Assembly: GCA_033675265.1 (NCBI GenBank)
Contig: JAUJYZ010000504.1
Span: 450,501-514,500, forward strand
Origin: Actinostola sp. cb2023
Taxonomy: Eukaryota > Cnidaria > Anthozoa > Actiniaria > Actinostolidae
Direction: 5' to 3'
DNA length: 64,000 nucleotides
Position numbers and translations under genes: made by a program
Notes under the pieces: model-generated
The model's database searches: none
Seen by the model: only the letters and a program-made list of their open reading frames with translations
Told to the model about the DNA's origin: nothing
In this document: piece after piece, positions 1 to 9,564 of the stretch
Layout of the letters: every line of letters starts with the position of its first letter
Numbering within the stretch: the stretch's first letter is position 1

Positions 1-252
1 TCCTTAGGTATTGGTTCAAACATATATATCTACTGTCACGCATCTTCGATCCAGTTGCGTGACATTTGTGTACATGGCAACGATCATCAGTTGCTTGATC
101 CTGGCCGCAAGGACTCCTTGATCCTGGCTATTGTGACGCATTTAATACCATATCGCAATCCTCCTGTTGGGCTTTGTCCAGAATACTTACTTCATTTTTC
201 TTGTCATCACTTCTTCGTCAGCACAGATACAAATCGTTCATCTCAGTAAACA

Positions 253-741
253 ATGTCGGCAACAATGTGGAGAAGGTCATTATCGATTTTCGATGGTTAC
301 GACCAGCGAACGAAGTTAAAGATTCTGGTCTGCTTAGTGTTCATCGCGGCGGTATTGTATGTGGCTAGTCAATTGTGGCCCGAAAAACTGTTTTATATGA
401 AATACGTTCCTTATGTAATGTCAGCCCCTATAGTCTTATGCTTCATAAGTTACGTCAAGGCCAGGAAATCTGTAAATCAAGTCACAGAAGCAACTGGTAC
501 TCCACCTGGACTAACACCAACAGATTCATTGCCACCAGCGCCTCCACCTGGACCACAACCATCAAGGGATAATCGAGGGACTTTGAACAACACACATCCA
601 TACCCTAATCAAGAAAGCGTTGCCTCTCATTTACCACCTCCACCACCATTTGATCCAAATAGTCAACAAAGCCATGATATAGATCTACTACCACCACCAC
701 CTTCATACGATGAAGTCGTCAATTCCTCTCAGCAGTCTTAG
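253..741 (+). CDS. small two-helix membrane protein with proline-rich PPxY tail, copy 1 (divergent)
   Basis: I do not recognise this family. The 162-residue product has a short basic N-terminus and two hydrophobic segments (about residues 22-40 and 48-68). A hydrophilic tail rich in Pro, Ser, Asn and Gln follows and ends PPPPSYDEVVNSSQQS. The PPSY at 149-152 fits the PPxY consensus bound by WW domains such as those of NEDD4-type ubiquitin ligases. Two helices would leave both N-terminus and tail in the cytosol (inference). The start is a real ATG with no in-frame alternative upstream that matches the other copies. It is the most divergent member: its helices differ strongly from those of copies 2-5, but the tail motifs QPS-DNRGTLNNT and LPPPP are shared. 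It has no obvious TATA box. Membership of the family is secure; function is unknown. Confidence 0.72.
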   Translation: MSATMWRRSLSIFDGYDQRTKLKILVCLVFIAAVLYVASQLWPEKLFYMKYVPYVMSAPIVLCFISYVKARKSVNQVTEATGTPPGLTPTDSLPPAPPPGPQPSRDNRGTLNNTHPYPNQESVASHLPPPPPFDPNSQQSHDIDLLPPPPSYDEVVNSSQQS

Positions 742-1629
742 TAAGACTGGCTGAAAACACAGCATTCATGCGATGGCAACAATCTTAAATCTAACAACAC
801 TTTATTATATTTATTTTCTCACAAAGTTTCCTCAGACGCAGATATTTATCTAATAATATTTACACTGAGCTGCCACCAAAAGTCGCAGGGTGGCCGATTT
901 CATGTACTCATAGTTCAACTCCTTTTATTGAAGTAGCTTTTTGAAGTCTAGTGCCAAGAGCTATTGCAATTAAACTAACTAAACTACTATGGTTGTAGTG
1001 ATCCAATATGGTAATAAACAATATAAAGAAGTCAGTTTTATGCTCAGATTTGAATTCATCTGAAAGACAGGCTGTTGATGAGGAAAGAACATCACTGAGA
1101 GCAGCAACAGGAGTTATTAAGACACAGGAACAGGAGCCGGGAAGAGGAGCGGGAGCATCGGGAGGAAAAGGAGGAACAGCAGGAAATGCTGCATTATTTA
1201 GAAAATGGTAGATAAACTGTTGCGTTCGCCGGAATCCGCGGGATACCTGCGGTTATATCACTTAGCTTAATTCGTTCCAGTCAGTGCGTGACCTCCGATC
1301 CATGTCGGACGAATTGTCGGACGTATTTGCAAACTACAGCTTTGTAAATCACAAAGGACAAGTATATTCATGAGATTACAATGTAAGACGTCTTTTCTCC
1401 TTGATTTTGCTTATATTTTCACGCTTGAACAACACGGCCCTCAAATACGTCGGCTATTGTGACGCAGCTAACAAACAAAAAACCTGCGTGCCTGAGTTCG
1501 TTGAAATGTGAACTTCGTCAAGTTGTTTTAGCTCAAGAAACGACCAACTGGCAAGGACGAACTGTCTTTAAAGTTTACTGTGTTTTCATTACGGCCTGAT
1601 TTCCGTTCCATAACCGTTTTGTCGTCACA
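742..1629. other. spacer between PPxY copies 1 and 2
   Basis: No gene seen. The first part (to about 1200) is the 3' flank of copy 1, and a related piece of it recurs at about 8456-8720. It includes a Glu/Gly-rich purine tract (about 1075-1190) that is the source sequence of the minisatellite at 8640-8950. From 1193 the sequence starting ATTATTTAGAAAATGGTAG is the left edge of the repeating promoter module found upstream of copies 3, 4 and 5. This copy of the module lacks the GC-rich hairpin carried by the other three. Confidence 0.6.
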
Positions 1630-1638
1630 TTTATATGG
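1630..1638 (+). promoter_or_regulatory. TATA box of PPxY copy 2
   Basis: TTTATATGG lies 47 bases before the ATG. The two best-preserved sister copies have TTTATAAGG at the equivalent place, 51 bases before their ATG. This spacing predicts a very short 5' leader of about 20 bases. Confidence 0.5.
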
Positions 1639-1676
1639 TCAGCTAATCGACTTGTTTGTCTATAAACACCAGTGTA

Positions 1677-2264
1677 ATGGGAGGTAGTTTCTCAAGGGTA
1701 GCAGTGCAATTCGATCATTTCGAACCGCGGAAGAAGCTAAGGATTGCGATGATCTTGTGTTTCGTTACGGTTGCAACGATTGTGCTTGCTCAATATGGGC
1801 CTCGGTACCTACGTTACTTACGATACATTGGTTATGTACTCGCCATCCCTGCGATATTCTGCATCTGGAGTTTCGTGAAGACGAGAGGACATCGGTCTCC
1901 AAATCAAGATGTCAATCAAGCAACAGTTAATAGTGAACAGCAATATCCACCCCCATCAGGACCAACAGATTTGCCACCTCCATACCCCCTTCCCACTGGA
2001 CCACAACCATCATATGATAATCGAGGGACATTGAACAACACACTTCCATACCCTGATCAAGTACGTGTTGCCCCTTATTTACCACCTCCACCATTGAACA
2101 CCAATAGTTCTACAGATCCCTTGGTGGCAGGGCAGCCCCCATTACCGGCTGGCGCACCACCCTTATATAGTTCCTTGCCATATCCCGAACAGCAAGGTAC
2201 AGAGCCACATCTGCCACCACCACCATCGTATGATCAAGCCATGCAAGCTTCTCAACAGTCTTGA
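1677..2264 (+). CDS. small two-helix membrane protein with proline-rich PPxY tail, copy 2
   Basis: The 195-residue product belongs to the same unrecognised family as copy 1. Hydrophobic segments lie at about 22-39 and 50-66, separated by an Arg/Tyr-rich loop. The cytosolic-type tail carries three PPxY motifs: PPPY 100-103, PPLY 151-154 and PPSY 182-185. Copies 3 and 4 keep only the last one, so this copy is the richest in possible WW-domain ligands. Repeated [Y/H]LPPPP blocks occur twice. The frame is open upstream to a TTG, but the ATG at 1677 is chosen because it follows the TATA box at a sensible distance and is conserved in copies 3-5. The start MGGSFS could be N-myristoylated, although copies 3 and 4 have Asp after Gly, which argues against it. 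Function unknown; an adaptor for a NEDD4-type ligase is only an inference. Confidence 0.75.
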   Translation: MGGSFSRVAVQFDHFEPRKKLRIAMILCFVTVATIVLAQYGPRYLRYLRYIGYVLAIPAIFCIWSFVKTRGHRSPNQDVNQATVNSEQQYPPPSGPTDLPPPYPLPTGPQPSYDNRGTLNNTLPYPDQVRVAPYLPPPPLNTNSSTDPLVAGQPPLPAGAPPLYSSLPYPEQQGTEPHLPPPPSYDQAMQASQQS

Positions 2265-2678
2265 TAACATTATAGACTGATTACACATTCTGTACATTAA
2301 TTTATTAAATTAGCTTTAGTTTTTCACTATACGCATGTACATGTACTTGTCACTCATTATATATCGTGTTGGTTTATTGTCAATAACGTAAGTAAACAAA
2401 AAATTGCATCTATATTTATATATTGTTCTATGTTTATATTTCAAGAACTTTAGGATTTTTTTTGTGCTATTGAAATAACGTTATGATGATTATTATTATT
2501 ATTATAATATTATTATGGTAATAAGAAAATAGCAAATTTAACAGAGCATCCAACTTCCTTGGAATTGTGGAAGCCAGGGCAAATATCAAAGCATAGAACC
2601 TCGATGGAACGACTCTACTTCATCAACTATATATCCAGCTTCATTGAGCAGCAGACACATTTATTCCAGAAAGTTACA

Positions 2679-3107
2679 CTACAGCTTGCTGAATGTGTTT
2701 TGAGGTAAATGTTCCTGGAAAAATGTCAATATCCTTGACCATGATTGTTCTTGAGCAAGGGCATGTGCCTTATCTTCACCTCCCCAAGCAAAATATACCT
2801 CAAATTGCTTTTGATAGCTCATGAATACACTGTGGACTATACGGTGGCTCAATTATATGTTCAGCACCATGGTAACCAAGAAATGGTGCACTGAGCCTCC
2901 TTAACAAATGCTTTCATTCTCTCATAGAGTTTTGATGTACTCAATTCTCCATTGACGCTCTGGTCATCTGTGCCATAAACAAGAAGTAATGATCCACAAG
3001 CATTTTCTAAAGGAAGTACTTTTGGATTATCTTGAATGCTTCCCTCCCAGAAATGCTGCTATTCCTCCAACTTATAGCACCATCTTCAAAAGTAACAATT
3101 TTCGATG
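2679..3107 (-). pseudogene. truncated BAAT/acyl-CoA thioesterase fragment F1
   Basis: This matches the 3' part of exon 2 of the intact BAAT-type gene at 11122-13158, including the SKL-stop end. It lacks the N-terminal domain and the nucleophile region. Compared with the intact copy it has a 7-base deletion (CAGAAATG for CAGTCATCAGAAATG) and a 1-base insertion near the active-site His segment, so it is frameshifted. Homology stops abruptly at TTCGATG, where the promoter module of the next PPxY gene begins. This is the breakpoint of the tandem duplication. Confidence 0.85.
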
Positions 3108-3180
3108 ATTATTTAGAACATGGTAGATAAACTGATGCGTTCGAAACAGTTGTACGTGGCCTCCGGCCATATCGGACGCT

Positions 3181-3319
3181 GACTCGTTCCCAGTCGTCTT
3201 GAAGCGCAAAAAAGGCGCGCAAAGGGTCGAGGGAAGATTTTTCGTCGGCGCGCGAGGGATCAAGGGAAGGGACCCTTTGCGCGCCTTTTTTTGCGCTTCC
3301 AGCCGACTGGAGACGAGTC
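3181..3319. repeat. GC-rich perfect-type hairpin upstream of PPxY copy 3
   Basis: Inverted repeat with arms of about 50 bases running from GACTCGTTCCCAGTCG to CGACTGGAGACGAGTC. The inner parts are GCGCAAAAAAGGCGCGCAAA and its complement. The spacer contains TCGTCGGCGCGCGAGGG. It lies about 290 bases upstream of the ATG of copy 3. Related hairpins occupy the same place before copies 4 and 5 but not 2, so it was probably inserted once and then multiplied with the duplicated unit. Confidence 0.85.
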
Positions 3320-3556
3320 AGTAAGACCGGACGTATTTGCAAAATCTAGTTTTCTCCTTGATTTTGTTTATATTTTCACGCTTGAACAACACGGCCCTTT
3401 ACAGCTAACAAACAAAAAACCTGCGTGCCTGAGTTCATTGAAATGTGAACTTCATCAAGTTGTTTTTGCTCAAGAAACGGCCCGGTCCACAGAACGAAAG
3501 TTAACTGTGTTTTCATTACGGCCTGACTTCCGGTTCATAACCGTTTTGTCGTCACC

Positions 3557-3565
3557 TTTATAAGG
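3557..3565 (+). promoter_or_regulatory. TATA box of PPxY copy 3
   Basis: TTTATAAGG lies 51 bases before the ATG. Position and sequence are the same in copy 4. Confidence 0.55.
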
Positions 3566-3607
3566 TCATCTTTAGAATCGACTTGTTTGTCTATAAACAC
3601 CAGTGTA

Positions 3608-4165
3608 ATGGGAGACAGTTTGTCAAGGTTAGCAGTGAAATTCGATCATTTCGAACAGCAGAAGAAGTTTAGGATTGCGATGATCTTCTGTTTCGTCACG
3701 ATTGCACTGTTTCTGCTTGCTGAATTTGGGCCTCAGCACCTACGCGGTTTAGGTTCCTTGCGATACATTGGTTATGTACTCGCCGTCCCTACGATATTCT
3801 GCACCTGGAGTTTCGTGAAGACGAGAGATCGGTCTCCAAATCAAGATGTCAATCAAGCAACAGTGAACAGTGAACAGCAATATCCACCCCCATTAGGACC
3901 AACAGATTTGCCACCTCCCACCTCCCTTCCCACTGGACCACAGCCATCATATGATAATCAAGGGACATTGAACAACACACTTCCATACCATGATCAAGGT
4001 GTTGCCCCTTATTTACCACCTCCACCATTGAACACCAATAGTTCTACAGATCCCTTGGTAGCAGGGCAGCCCCCATTACCATATCCCGAACAGCAAGGTA
4101 CAGAGCCACATTTACCACCACCACCATTGTATGATCAAGCCATGCAAGCGTCTCAGCAGTCTTGA
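3608..4165 (+). CDS. small two-helix membrane protein with proline-rich PPxY tail, copy 3
   Basis: The product has 185 residues, starting MGDSLSRLAV. Two hydrophobic segments lie at about 22-39 and 51-69, followed by a tail with LPPPP blocks and a terminal PPPPLYDQAMQASQQS. The PPLY at 172-175 is the single PPxY motif. It is very close to copy 4, differing by a handful of residues such as Lys for Gln before FDHF, Leu/Val exchanges, and PPLY against PPSY. An AATAAA about 100 bases downstream (near 4273) may serve as the polyadenylation signal. The TATA box, reading frame and tail are all intact, so this is probably an expressed gene. Function unknown. Confidence 0.75.
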   Translation: MGDSLSRLAVKFDHFEQQKKFRIAMIFCFVTIALFLLAEFGPQHLRGLGSLRYIGYVLAVPTIFCTWSFVKTRDRSPNQDVNQATVNSEQQYPPPLGPTDLPPPTSLPTGPQPSYDNQGTLNNTLPYHDQGVAPYLPPPPLNTNSSTDPLVAGQPPLPYPEQQGTEPHLPPPPLYDQAMQASQQS

Positions 4166-4581
4166 TAACATTATAGTCTGATTACACATTCTGTGCATTA
4201 ATTTATTAAATTAGCTTTAGTTTTTCACTATACGCATGTATGTGTCACTCGTTATCATGTTGGTTTATTGTCAATAAAGTAAGTAAACAAAAAATTGCAT
4301 CTATATTTATATATTGTTCTATGTTTATATTTCAAGAACTTTAGGATTTTTTTCAGTTTGTGGTATTGAAATAACGTTATGATGATGATGATGATGATTA
4401 TTATAATATTATTATGGTAATAAGAAAATAGCAAATTTAACAGAGCATCCAACTTCCTTGGAATTGTGGAAGCCAGGGCAAATATCAAAGCATAGAACCT
4501 CGATGGAACGACTCTACTTCATCAACTATATATCCAGCTTCATTGAGCAGCAGACACATTTATTCCATGCAGAAAGTTACA

Positions 4582-5010
4582 CTACAGCTTGCTGAATGTG
4601 TTTTGAGGTAAATGTTCCTGGAAAAATGTCAATATCCTTGACCATGATTGTTCTTGAGCAAGGGCGTGTGCCTTATCTTCACCTCCCCAAGCAAAATATA
4701 CCTCAAATTGCTTTTGATAGCTCATGAATACACTGTGGACTATACGGTGGCTCAATTATATGTTCAGCACCATGGTAACCAAGAAATGGTGCACTGAGCC
4801 TCCTTAACAAATGCTTTCATTCTCTCATAGAGTTTTGATGTACTCAATTCTCCATTGACGCTCTGGTCATCTGTGCCATAAACAAGAAGTAATGATCCAC
4901 AAGCATTTTCTAAAGGAAGTACTTTTGGATTATCTTGAATGCTTCCCTCCCAGAAATGCTGCTATTCCTCCAACTTATAGCACCATCTTCAAAAGTAACA
5001 ATTTTCGATG
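4582..5010 (-). pseudogene. truncated BAAT/acyl-CoA thioesterase fragment F2
   Basis: This is a second copy of fragment F1. It has the same 7-base deletion, the same extra base and the same breakpoint at TTCGATG followed by the PPxY promoter module. Sharing these lesions shows that the fragment was already broken before the PPxY unit was duplicated. Confidence 0.85.
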
Positions 5011-5112
5011 ATTATTTAGAACATGGTAGATAAACTGATGCGTTCGAAACAGTTGCCGGAATCCGCGGGATACCTGTGTTATATTTGGTTCGTAATCTCT
5101 GTTCAGCGTGCT

Positions 5113-5252
5113 GACTCGTTCCCAGTCGTCTAGAAGCGCAAAAAAGGCGCGCAAAGGGTCAAGGGAAGATTTTTCGTCGGCGCGCGAGGGATCAAGGGAA
5201 GGGACCCTTTGCGCGCCTTTTTTTTGCGCTTCCAGCCGACTGGGTACGAGTC
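5113..5252. repeat. GC-rich hairpin upstream of PPxY copy 4
   Basis: Same inverted repeat as before copy 3, with arms from GACTCGTTCCCAGTCG to CGACTGGGTACGAGTC. The outer complementarity is slightly better here than in the copy 3 hairpin. Confidence 0.85.
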
Positions 5253-5497
5253 AGTAAGACCGGACGTATTTGCAAAATCTAGTTTTCTCCTTGATTTTGT
5301 TTATATTTTCACGCTTGAACAACACGGTCGTTGTGACGCATACAGCTAACAAACAAAAAACCTGCGTGCCTGAGTTCATTGAAATGTGAACTTCATCAAG
5401 TTGTTTTCGCTCAAGAAACGGCCCGGTCCACAGAACGAAAGTTAACTGTGTTTTCATTACGGCCTGATTTCCGGTTCATAACCGTTTTGTCGTCACT

Positions 5498-5506
5498 TTT
5501 ATAAGG
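5498..5506 (+). promoter_or_regulatory. TATA box of PPxY copy 4
   Basis: TTTATAAGG lies 51 bases before the ATG of copy 4. Confidence 0.55.
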
Positions 5507-5548
5507 TCAACTTTAGAATCGACTTGTTTGTCTATAAACACCAGTGTA

Positions 5549-6106
5549 ATGGGAGACAGTTTGTCAAGGTTAGCAGTGCAATTCGATCATTTCGAACAGC
5601 AGAAGAAGTTTAGGATTGCGATGATCTTGTGTTTCGTCACGGTTGCAATGTTTCTGCTTGCTGAATTTGGGCCTCAGCACCTACGCGGTTTAGGTTCCGT
5701 GCGATACATTGGTTATGTACTCGCCGTCCCTACGATATTCTGCACCTGGAGTTTCGTGAAGACGAGAGATCGGTCTCCAAATCAAGATGTCAATCAAGCA
5801 ACAGTGAACAGTGAACAGCAATATCCACCCCCATCAGGACCAACAGATGTGCCACCTCCCACCTCCCTTCCCACTGGACCACAGCCATCATATGATAATC
5901 AAGGGACATTGAACAACACACTTCCATACCCTGATCAAGGTGTTGCCCCTTATTTACCACCTCCACCATTGAACACCAATAGTTCTACAGATCCCTTGGT
6001 AGCAGGGCAGCCCCCATTACCATATCACGAACAGCAAGGTACAGAGCCACATTTACCACCACCACCATCGTATGATCAAGCCATGCAAGCTTCTCAGCAG
6101 TCTTGA
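5549..6106 (+). CDS. small two-helix membrane protein with proline-rich PPxY tail, copy 4
   Basis: The 185-residue product has the layout of copy 3: N-terminal MGDSLSRLAVQFDHF, hydrophobic segments at about 22-39 and 51-69, and a Pro-rich tail. It ends PPPPSYDQAMQASQQS with PPSY at 172-175. The reading frame, TATA box and tail are intact. Conservation of the frame across copies 2, 3 and 4, with substitutions mostly conservative, argues that the family is protein-coding. Function unknown. Confidence 0.75.
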   Translation: MGDSLSRLAVQFDHFEQQKKFRIAMILCFVTVAMFLLAEFGPQHLRGLGSVRYIGYVLAVPTIFCTWSFVKTRDRSPNQDVNQATVNSEQQYPPPSGPTDVPPPTSLPTGPQPSYDNQGTLNNTLPYPDQGVAPYLPPPPLNTNSSTDPLVAGQPPLPYHEQQGTEPHLPPPPSYDQAMQASQQS

Positions 6107-6537
6107 TAACATTATAGACTGATTGCACATTCTGTGCATTAATTTATTAAATTAGCTTTAGTTTTTCACTATACGCATGTACATGTACTTGTCACTCATT
6201 ATATATCGTGTTGGTTTATTGTCAATAACGTAAGTAAACAAAAAATAAAATTGCATCTATATTTATATATTGTTCTATGTTTATATTTCAAGAACTTTAG
6301 GATTTTTTTCAGTTTGTGGTATTGAAATAACGTTATGATGATGATGATGATTATTATTATAATATTATTATGGTAATAAGAAAATAGCAAATTTAACAGA
6401 GCATCCAACTTCCTTGGAATTGTGGAAGCCAGGGCAAATATCAAAGCATAGAACCTTGATGGAACGACTCTATTGTTTACATCAAATTTATATCCAGCTT
6501 CATTGAGCAGCAGACACATTTATTCCAGAAAGTTACA

Positions 6538-7462
6538 CTACAGCTTGCTGAATGTGTTTTGAGGTAAATGTTCCTGGAAAAATGTCAATATCCTTGACCA
6601 TGATTGTTCTTGAGCAAGGGCGTGTGCCTAATCTTCACCTCCCCAAGCTAAATGTATCTCAAATTGCTTTTGATAGCTCATGAATACATGTGGATTATAT
6701 GGGGGCTCAATCAGATGTCCAGCACCACGGTAACCAGGGGCGTAGCCAGGACTATTTCGGAGTGACGCACAATTATGAACTTTCAATTTATAACCTCCTC
6801 CCTTTCTCCCTCCCCTTCTCCCTCCCCCTACCCCTCCCGCACATCACCACTCAAAACAACCAACAAGAAGTAAAAGTACAGTACGTGATTACAAGGTTTG
6901 GCAATCTCTAATGTTCTTTTTATACACAGTAGTTATTCACGAAATATATACACTTCACTCAATTTAACATCTACTACTTCTATATATTTGGTTCGATGTA
7001 ATGCAGGATCATATAGCAAGGGGGGAAAATGGGGTGGGGGGCACAAGGGTGCGGGGGCATGCTCCCCCGAAATTTTTTTTGAGGTATAGAGTCTCTGAAA
7101 TATAATTTCCAGCCTTCTGAAAATAGTTTCCAGGAAGTTTAAACGGACAGAAAATCGATCTTGTGGCCGAATCGCAGATCATTTGAGGGGTTGCAGACAT
7201 ATCATTATGTGTACACAATGATGTGGGTTTTTTTAGTGGCAAACCGAGATCTAGTGTTCATACGAAAGGCAAACACTCAATTCTCCATTGACGCTCTGGT
7301 CATCTGTGCCATAAACAAGGAGTAATGATCCACAAGCATTTTCTAAAGGAAATACTTTTGGATTATCTTGAATGCTTCCCTCCCAGTCATCAGAAATGCT
7401 GCTATTCCTCCAACTTACAACACCATCTTCAAAAGTAACAATTTTCGATGTATCAAAATTAA
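6538..7462 (-). pseudogene. truncated BAAT fragment F3, interrupted by an insertion
   Basis: This is the 3' part of BAAT exon 2, again with the SKL-stop end. It is split into 6538-6736 and 7275-7462. About 75 bases of the gene are missing at the split, and about 540 bases of foreign sequence lie between. Unlike F1 and F2 it keeps the CAGTCATCAG segment and extends 12 bases further upstream of the common breakpoint. It therefore represents a less damaged stage of the same truncation. Confidence 0.8.
6737..7274. mobile_element. insertion carrying a GGGGCGTAGCC-type element end
   Basis: Foreign DNA inside BAAT fragment F3. It starts GGGGCGTAGCCAGG and contains the dispersed block GGGGGCATGCTCCCCCGAAA followed by AATTTTTTTTGAGGTATAGAG. 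That block is also seen at about 59700-59760. No coding capacity was found. It is probably a non-autonomous element that caused a deletion when it inserted or afterwards. Confidence 0.5.
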
Positions 7463-8319
7463 TGATAAAAGGTCTCAAATTTGCTACTCATCGATTACCA
7501 ACATTAATCGATTAATTAGCATCGATTAATATCGATTTTCATTGATTATCGGATTCATCGATTGAAATGCCCTATATCACTATGACGTCACATCAAAACA
7601 ATCTATTGTTTAAACGCTAAGGATCATGGTCGCTAGAGGGGGACAAAACAGCAACAACACAAAGGATTTCCCAAATAAATGTATTTTACAGACGGTCTGA
7701 AAGCGATAAAAGTCACCAAAGACAGTAAAAATTGTGGGAAAAGTATCGATGAACATAATATCTGGAAACTAGCCAATTTGAAATCAAGCGAACCTCAGCA
7801 GAGCAATTTAGTTCAAATTTCTATTCTTCACGATTCTGTCCCCCTCATAAATAAGCCGTAACGTCATAATGGGGGGTTAATGATAAAAGGGGGGGGCTAC
7901 TCATCGATTACCAACAGGGGTTGGTTGGGCAGGGGGGGGGGGGGGTGTACTCCCATATATGGGCTATACGGCCACGTGCTGCTGGACAGGGTATGGTTTT
8001 TGGCCACTCTGCCCTGAACAGCCGGGTATATAATTTTATGTGAGTCTGTCCTAAACAGGGTATGTTATGCACAATTGTCGTCGTTAAATATGGTTTTAAC
8101 CGGTATTTAGCCATCCGAGATCCAAGATAACAATTTATTGCAATTGCCAATTAAACGCTAAATAAGATTGTGTCTAAACAGGGTCCTAAAATATTAGGTT
8201 GTTGTCCTAGACAGGGTATGTATTTTAGTTTTTTTTGTCCTAAACAGGGTAAGGGTTTCAAACCCTCAGCGGCACCCCTATACCTGCCCAAACATGGTTC
8301 AAGTACCCCCCCGGGACCC
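7463..8319. repeat. degenerate repeats: ATCGATTA cluster and ACAGGGTA repeats
   Basis: No gene seen. The segment CTACTCATCGATTACCAACA occurs twice, at about 7481 and 7897, framing about 400 bases. Next to the first copy is a dense cluster of ATCGATT motifs (7481-7562). From 7960 to 8300, degenerate copies of TGTCCTAAACAGGGTA recur. A G tract lies at about 7934-7946. Confidence 0.5.
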
Positions 8320-8455
8320 TGATCAAGAAAGTGTTGCCTCTCATTTACCACCTCCACTGGCACATTTGATCCAAATAGTCAACAAGGCCTTGATATAGAT
8401 CTACTACCACCACCACCTTCATACGATGAAGTCGTCAATTCCTCTCAGCAGTCTT
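8320..8455 (+). pseudogene. 3' fragment of a copy-1-like PPxY gene
   Basis: This matches the last quarter of copy 1 (from CCTGATCAAGAAAG to the PPPPSYDEVVNSSQQS end), with a small change that breaks the frame near CCACTGGCACATTTG. The terminal codon reads TGG instead of the expected stop, so the original stop is lost. The copy 1 3' flank continues to about 8720. It has no 5' part and no promoter. Confidence 0.8.
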
Positions 8456-8639
8456 GGTAAGACTAGCTGAAAACACAGCATTCATGCGATGGCAACAATC
8501 TTAAATCTAACAACACTTTATTATATTTATTTTCTCACAAAGCTTCCTCAGACGCAGATATTTATTTACACCGCTGCCACCAAAAGTCGCAGGGTGGCCG
8601 ATTTCATACTGAGTCTGTTGGATGAGGAAAGAACATCAG

Positions 8640-8950
8640 AACAGCAACAGGGGTTAAGACAGAGGAGCAGCAGCAGGAAGAGGAGCAGGAGCATCAGGAG
8701 GACAAGGAGGAACAGCAGGAAATACTGAGCAGGAAGGGCTAGGAGGAGCAGGAGCATCAGGAGGACAAGCAGGAACAGCAGGAAATACTGGGCAGGAAGG
8801 GCTAGGAGGAGCAGGAGCATCAGGAGGACAAGCAGGAACAGCAGGAAATACTGAGCAGGAGGAGGACAGAGCAGAGCATCAGGAGGACAAGGAGGAACAG
8901 CAGGAAATACTGAGCAGGAGGAGGAGCAGAAAGGGCTTAGGAGCAGCAGG
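8640..8950. repeat. purine-rich minisatellite, about 75-bp unit
   Basis: About four imperfect copies of a unit built from GGAGCAGGAGCATCAGGAGG and ACAAGCAGGAACAGCAGGAA. It grew from the purine tract in the 3' flank of the copy-1-type gene. Long open frames here come from low-complexity sequence. Confidence 0.8.
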
Positions 8951-9137
8951 AAGCTAGGGCAAAAATAAATAAATACGTATCAGTTATAGCTAAACAACGT
9001 TGGAAACCTCATACAGGCGTACAAACTGTGAATATGATTATTTAGAAAATGGTAGATGAAATGATGCGTCGAAATAGTTGCCGGAATCCGCGGGATACCT
9101 GTATTATATTTGGTTCGTAATCTCTGTTCAGCGTGCT

Positions 9138-9279
9138 GACTCGTCCCCAGTCGTCTGGAAGCGCAAAAAAAAAGGCGCGCAAAGGGTCAAGGAAGATTTT
9201 TCGTCGGCGCGCGAGGGATCAAGGGAAGGGACCCTTTACGCGCCTTTTTTTTGCGCTTCCAGCCGACTGGGGATGAGTC
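9138..9279. repeat. GC-rich hairpin upstream of PPxY copy 5
   Basis: Same inverted repeat as before copies 3 and 4, with a few substitutions (CTTTACGCGCC in the right arm, GATGAGTC at its outer end). Confidence 0.8.
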
Positions 9280-9564
9280 AGTAATCGGACGTATTTGCAA
9301 AATCTAAGATTACAATCAATTATAAGACGTCTTTTCTCCTTGATTTTGTTTATATTTTCACGCTTGAACAACACGGTCATTGTGACGCACAACAAACAAA
9401 AAACCTACGTGCCTGAGTTCATTGAAATGTGAACTTCGTCAAGTTGTTTTTGCTCAAGAAACGACCGTCCACAAACTGGCAAGGACGAACTGTCTTTAAA
9501 GTTTACTGTGTTTTCATTTAATACGGTCAGCTAATCGACTTGTTCGTCTATAAACACCAGTGTA

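Noticed and set aside
3291..3563. 90-codon frame over the hairpin and PPxY promoter
   Set aside because: It covers hairpin, TATA box and promoter sequence and is not conserved in frame in the sister units.
8566..8820. Leu-rich frame on the - strand
   Set aside because: It is the purine-rich minisatellite read backwards.
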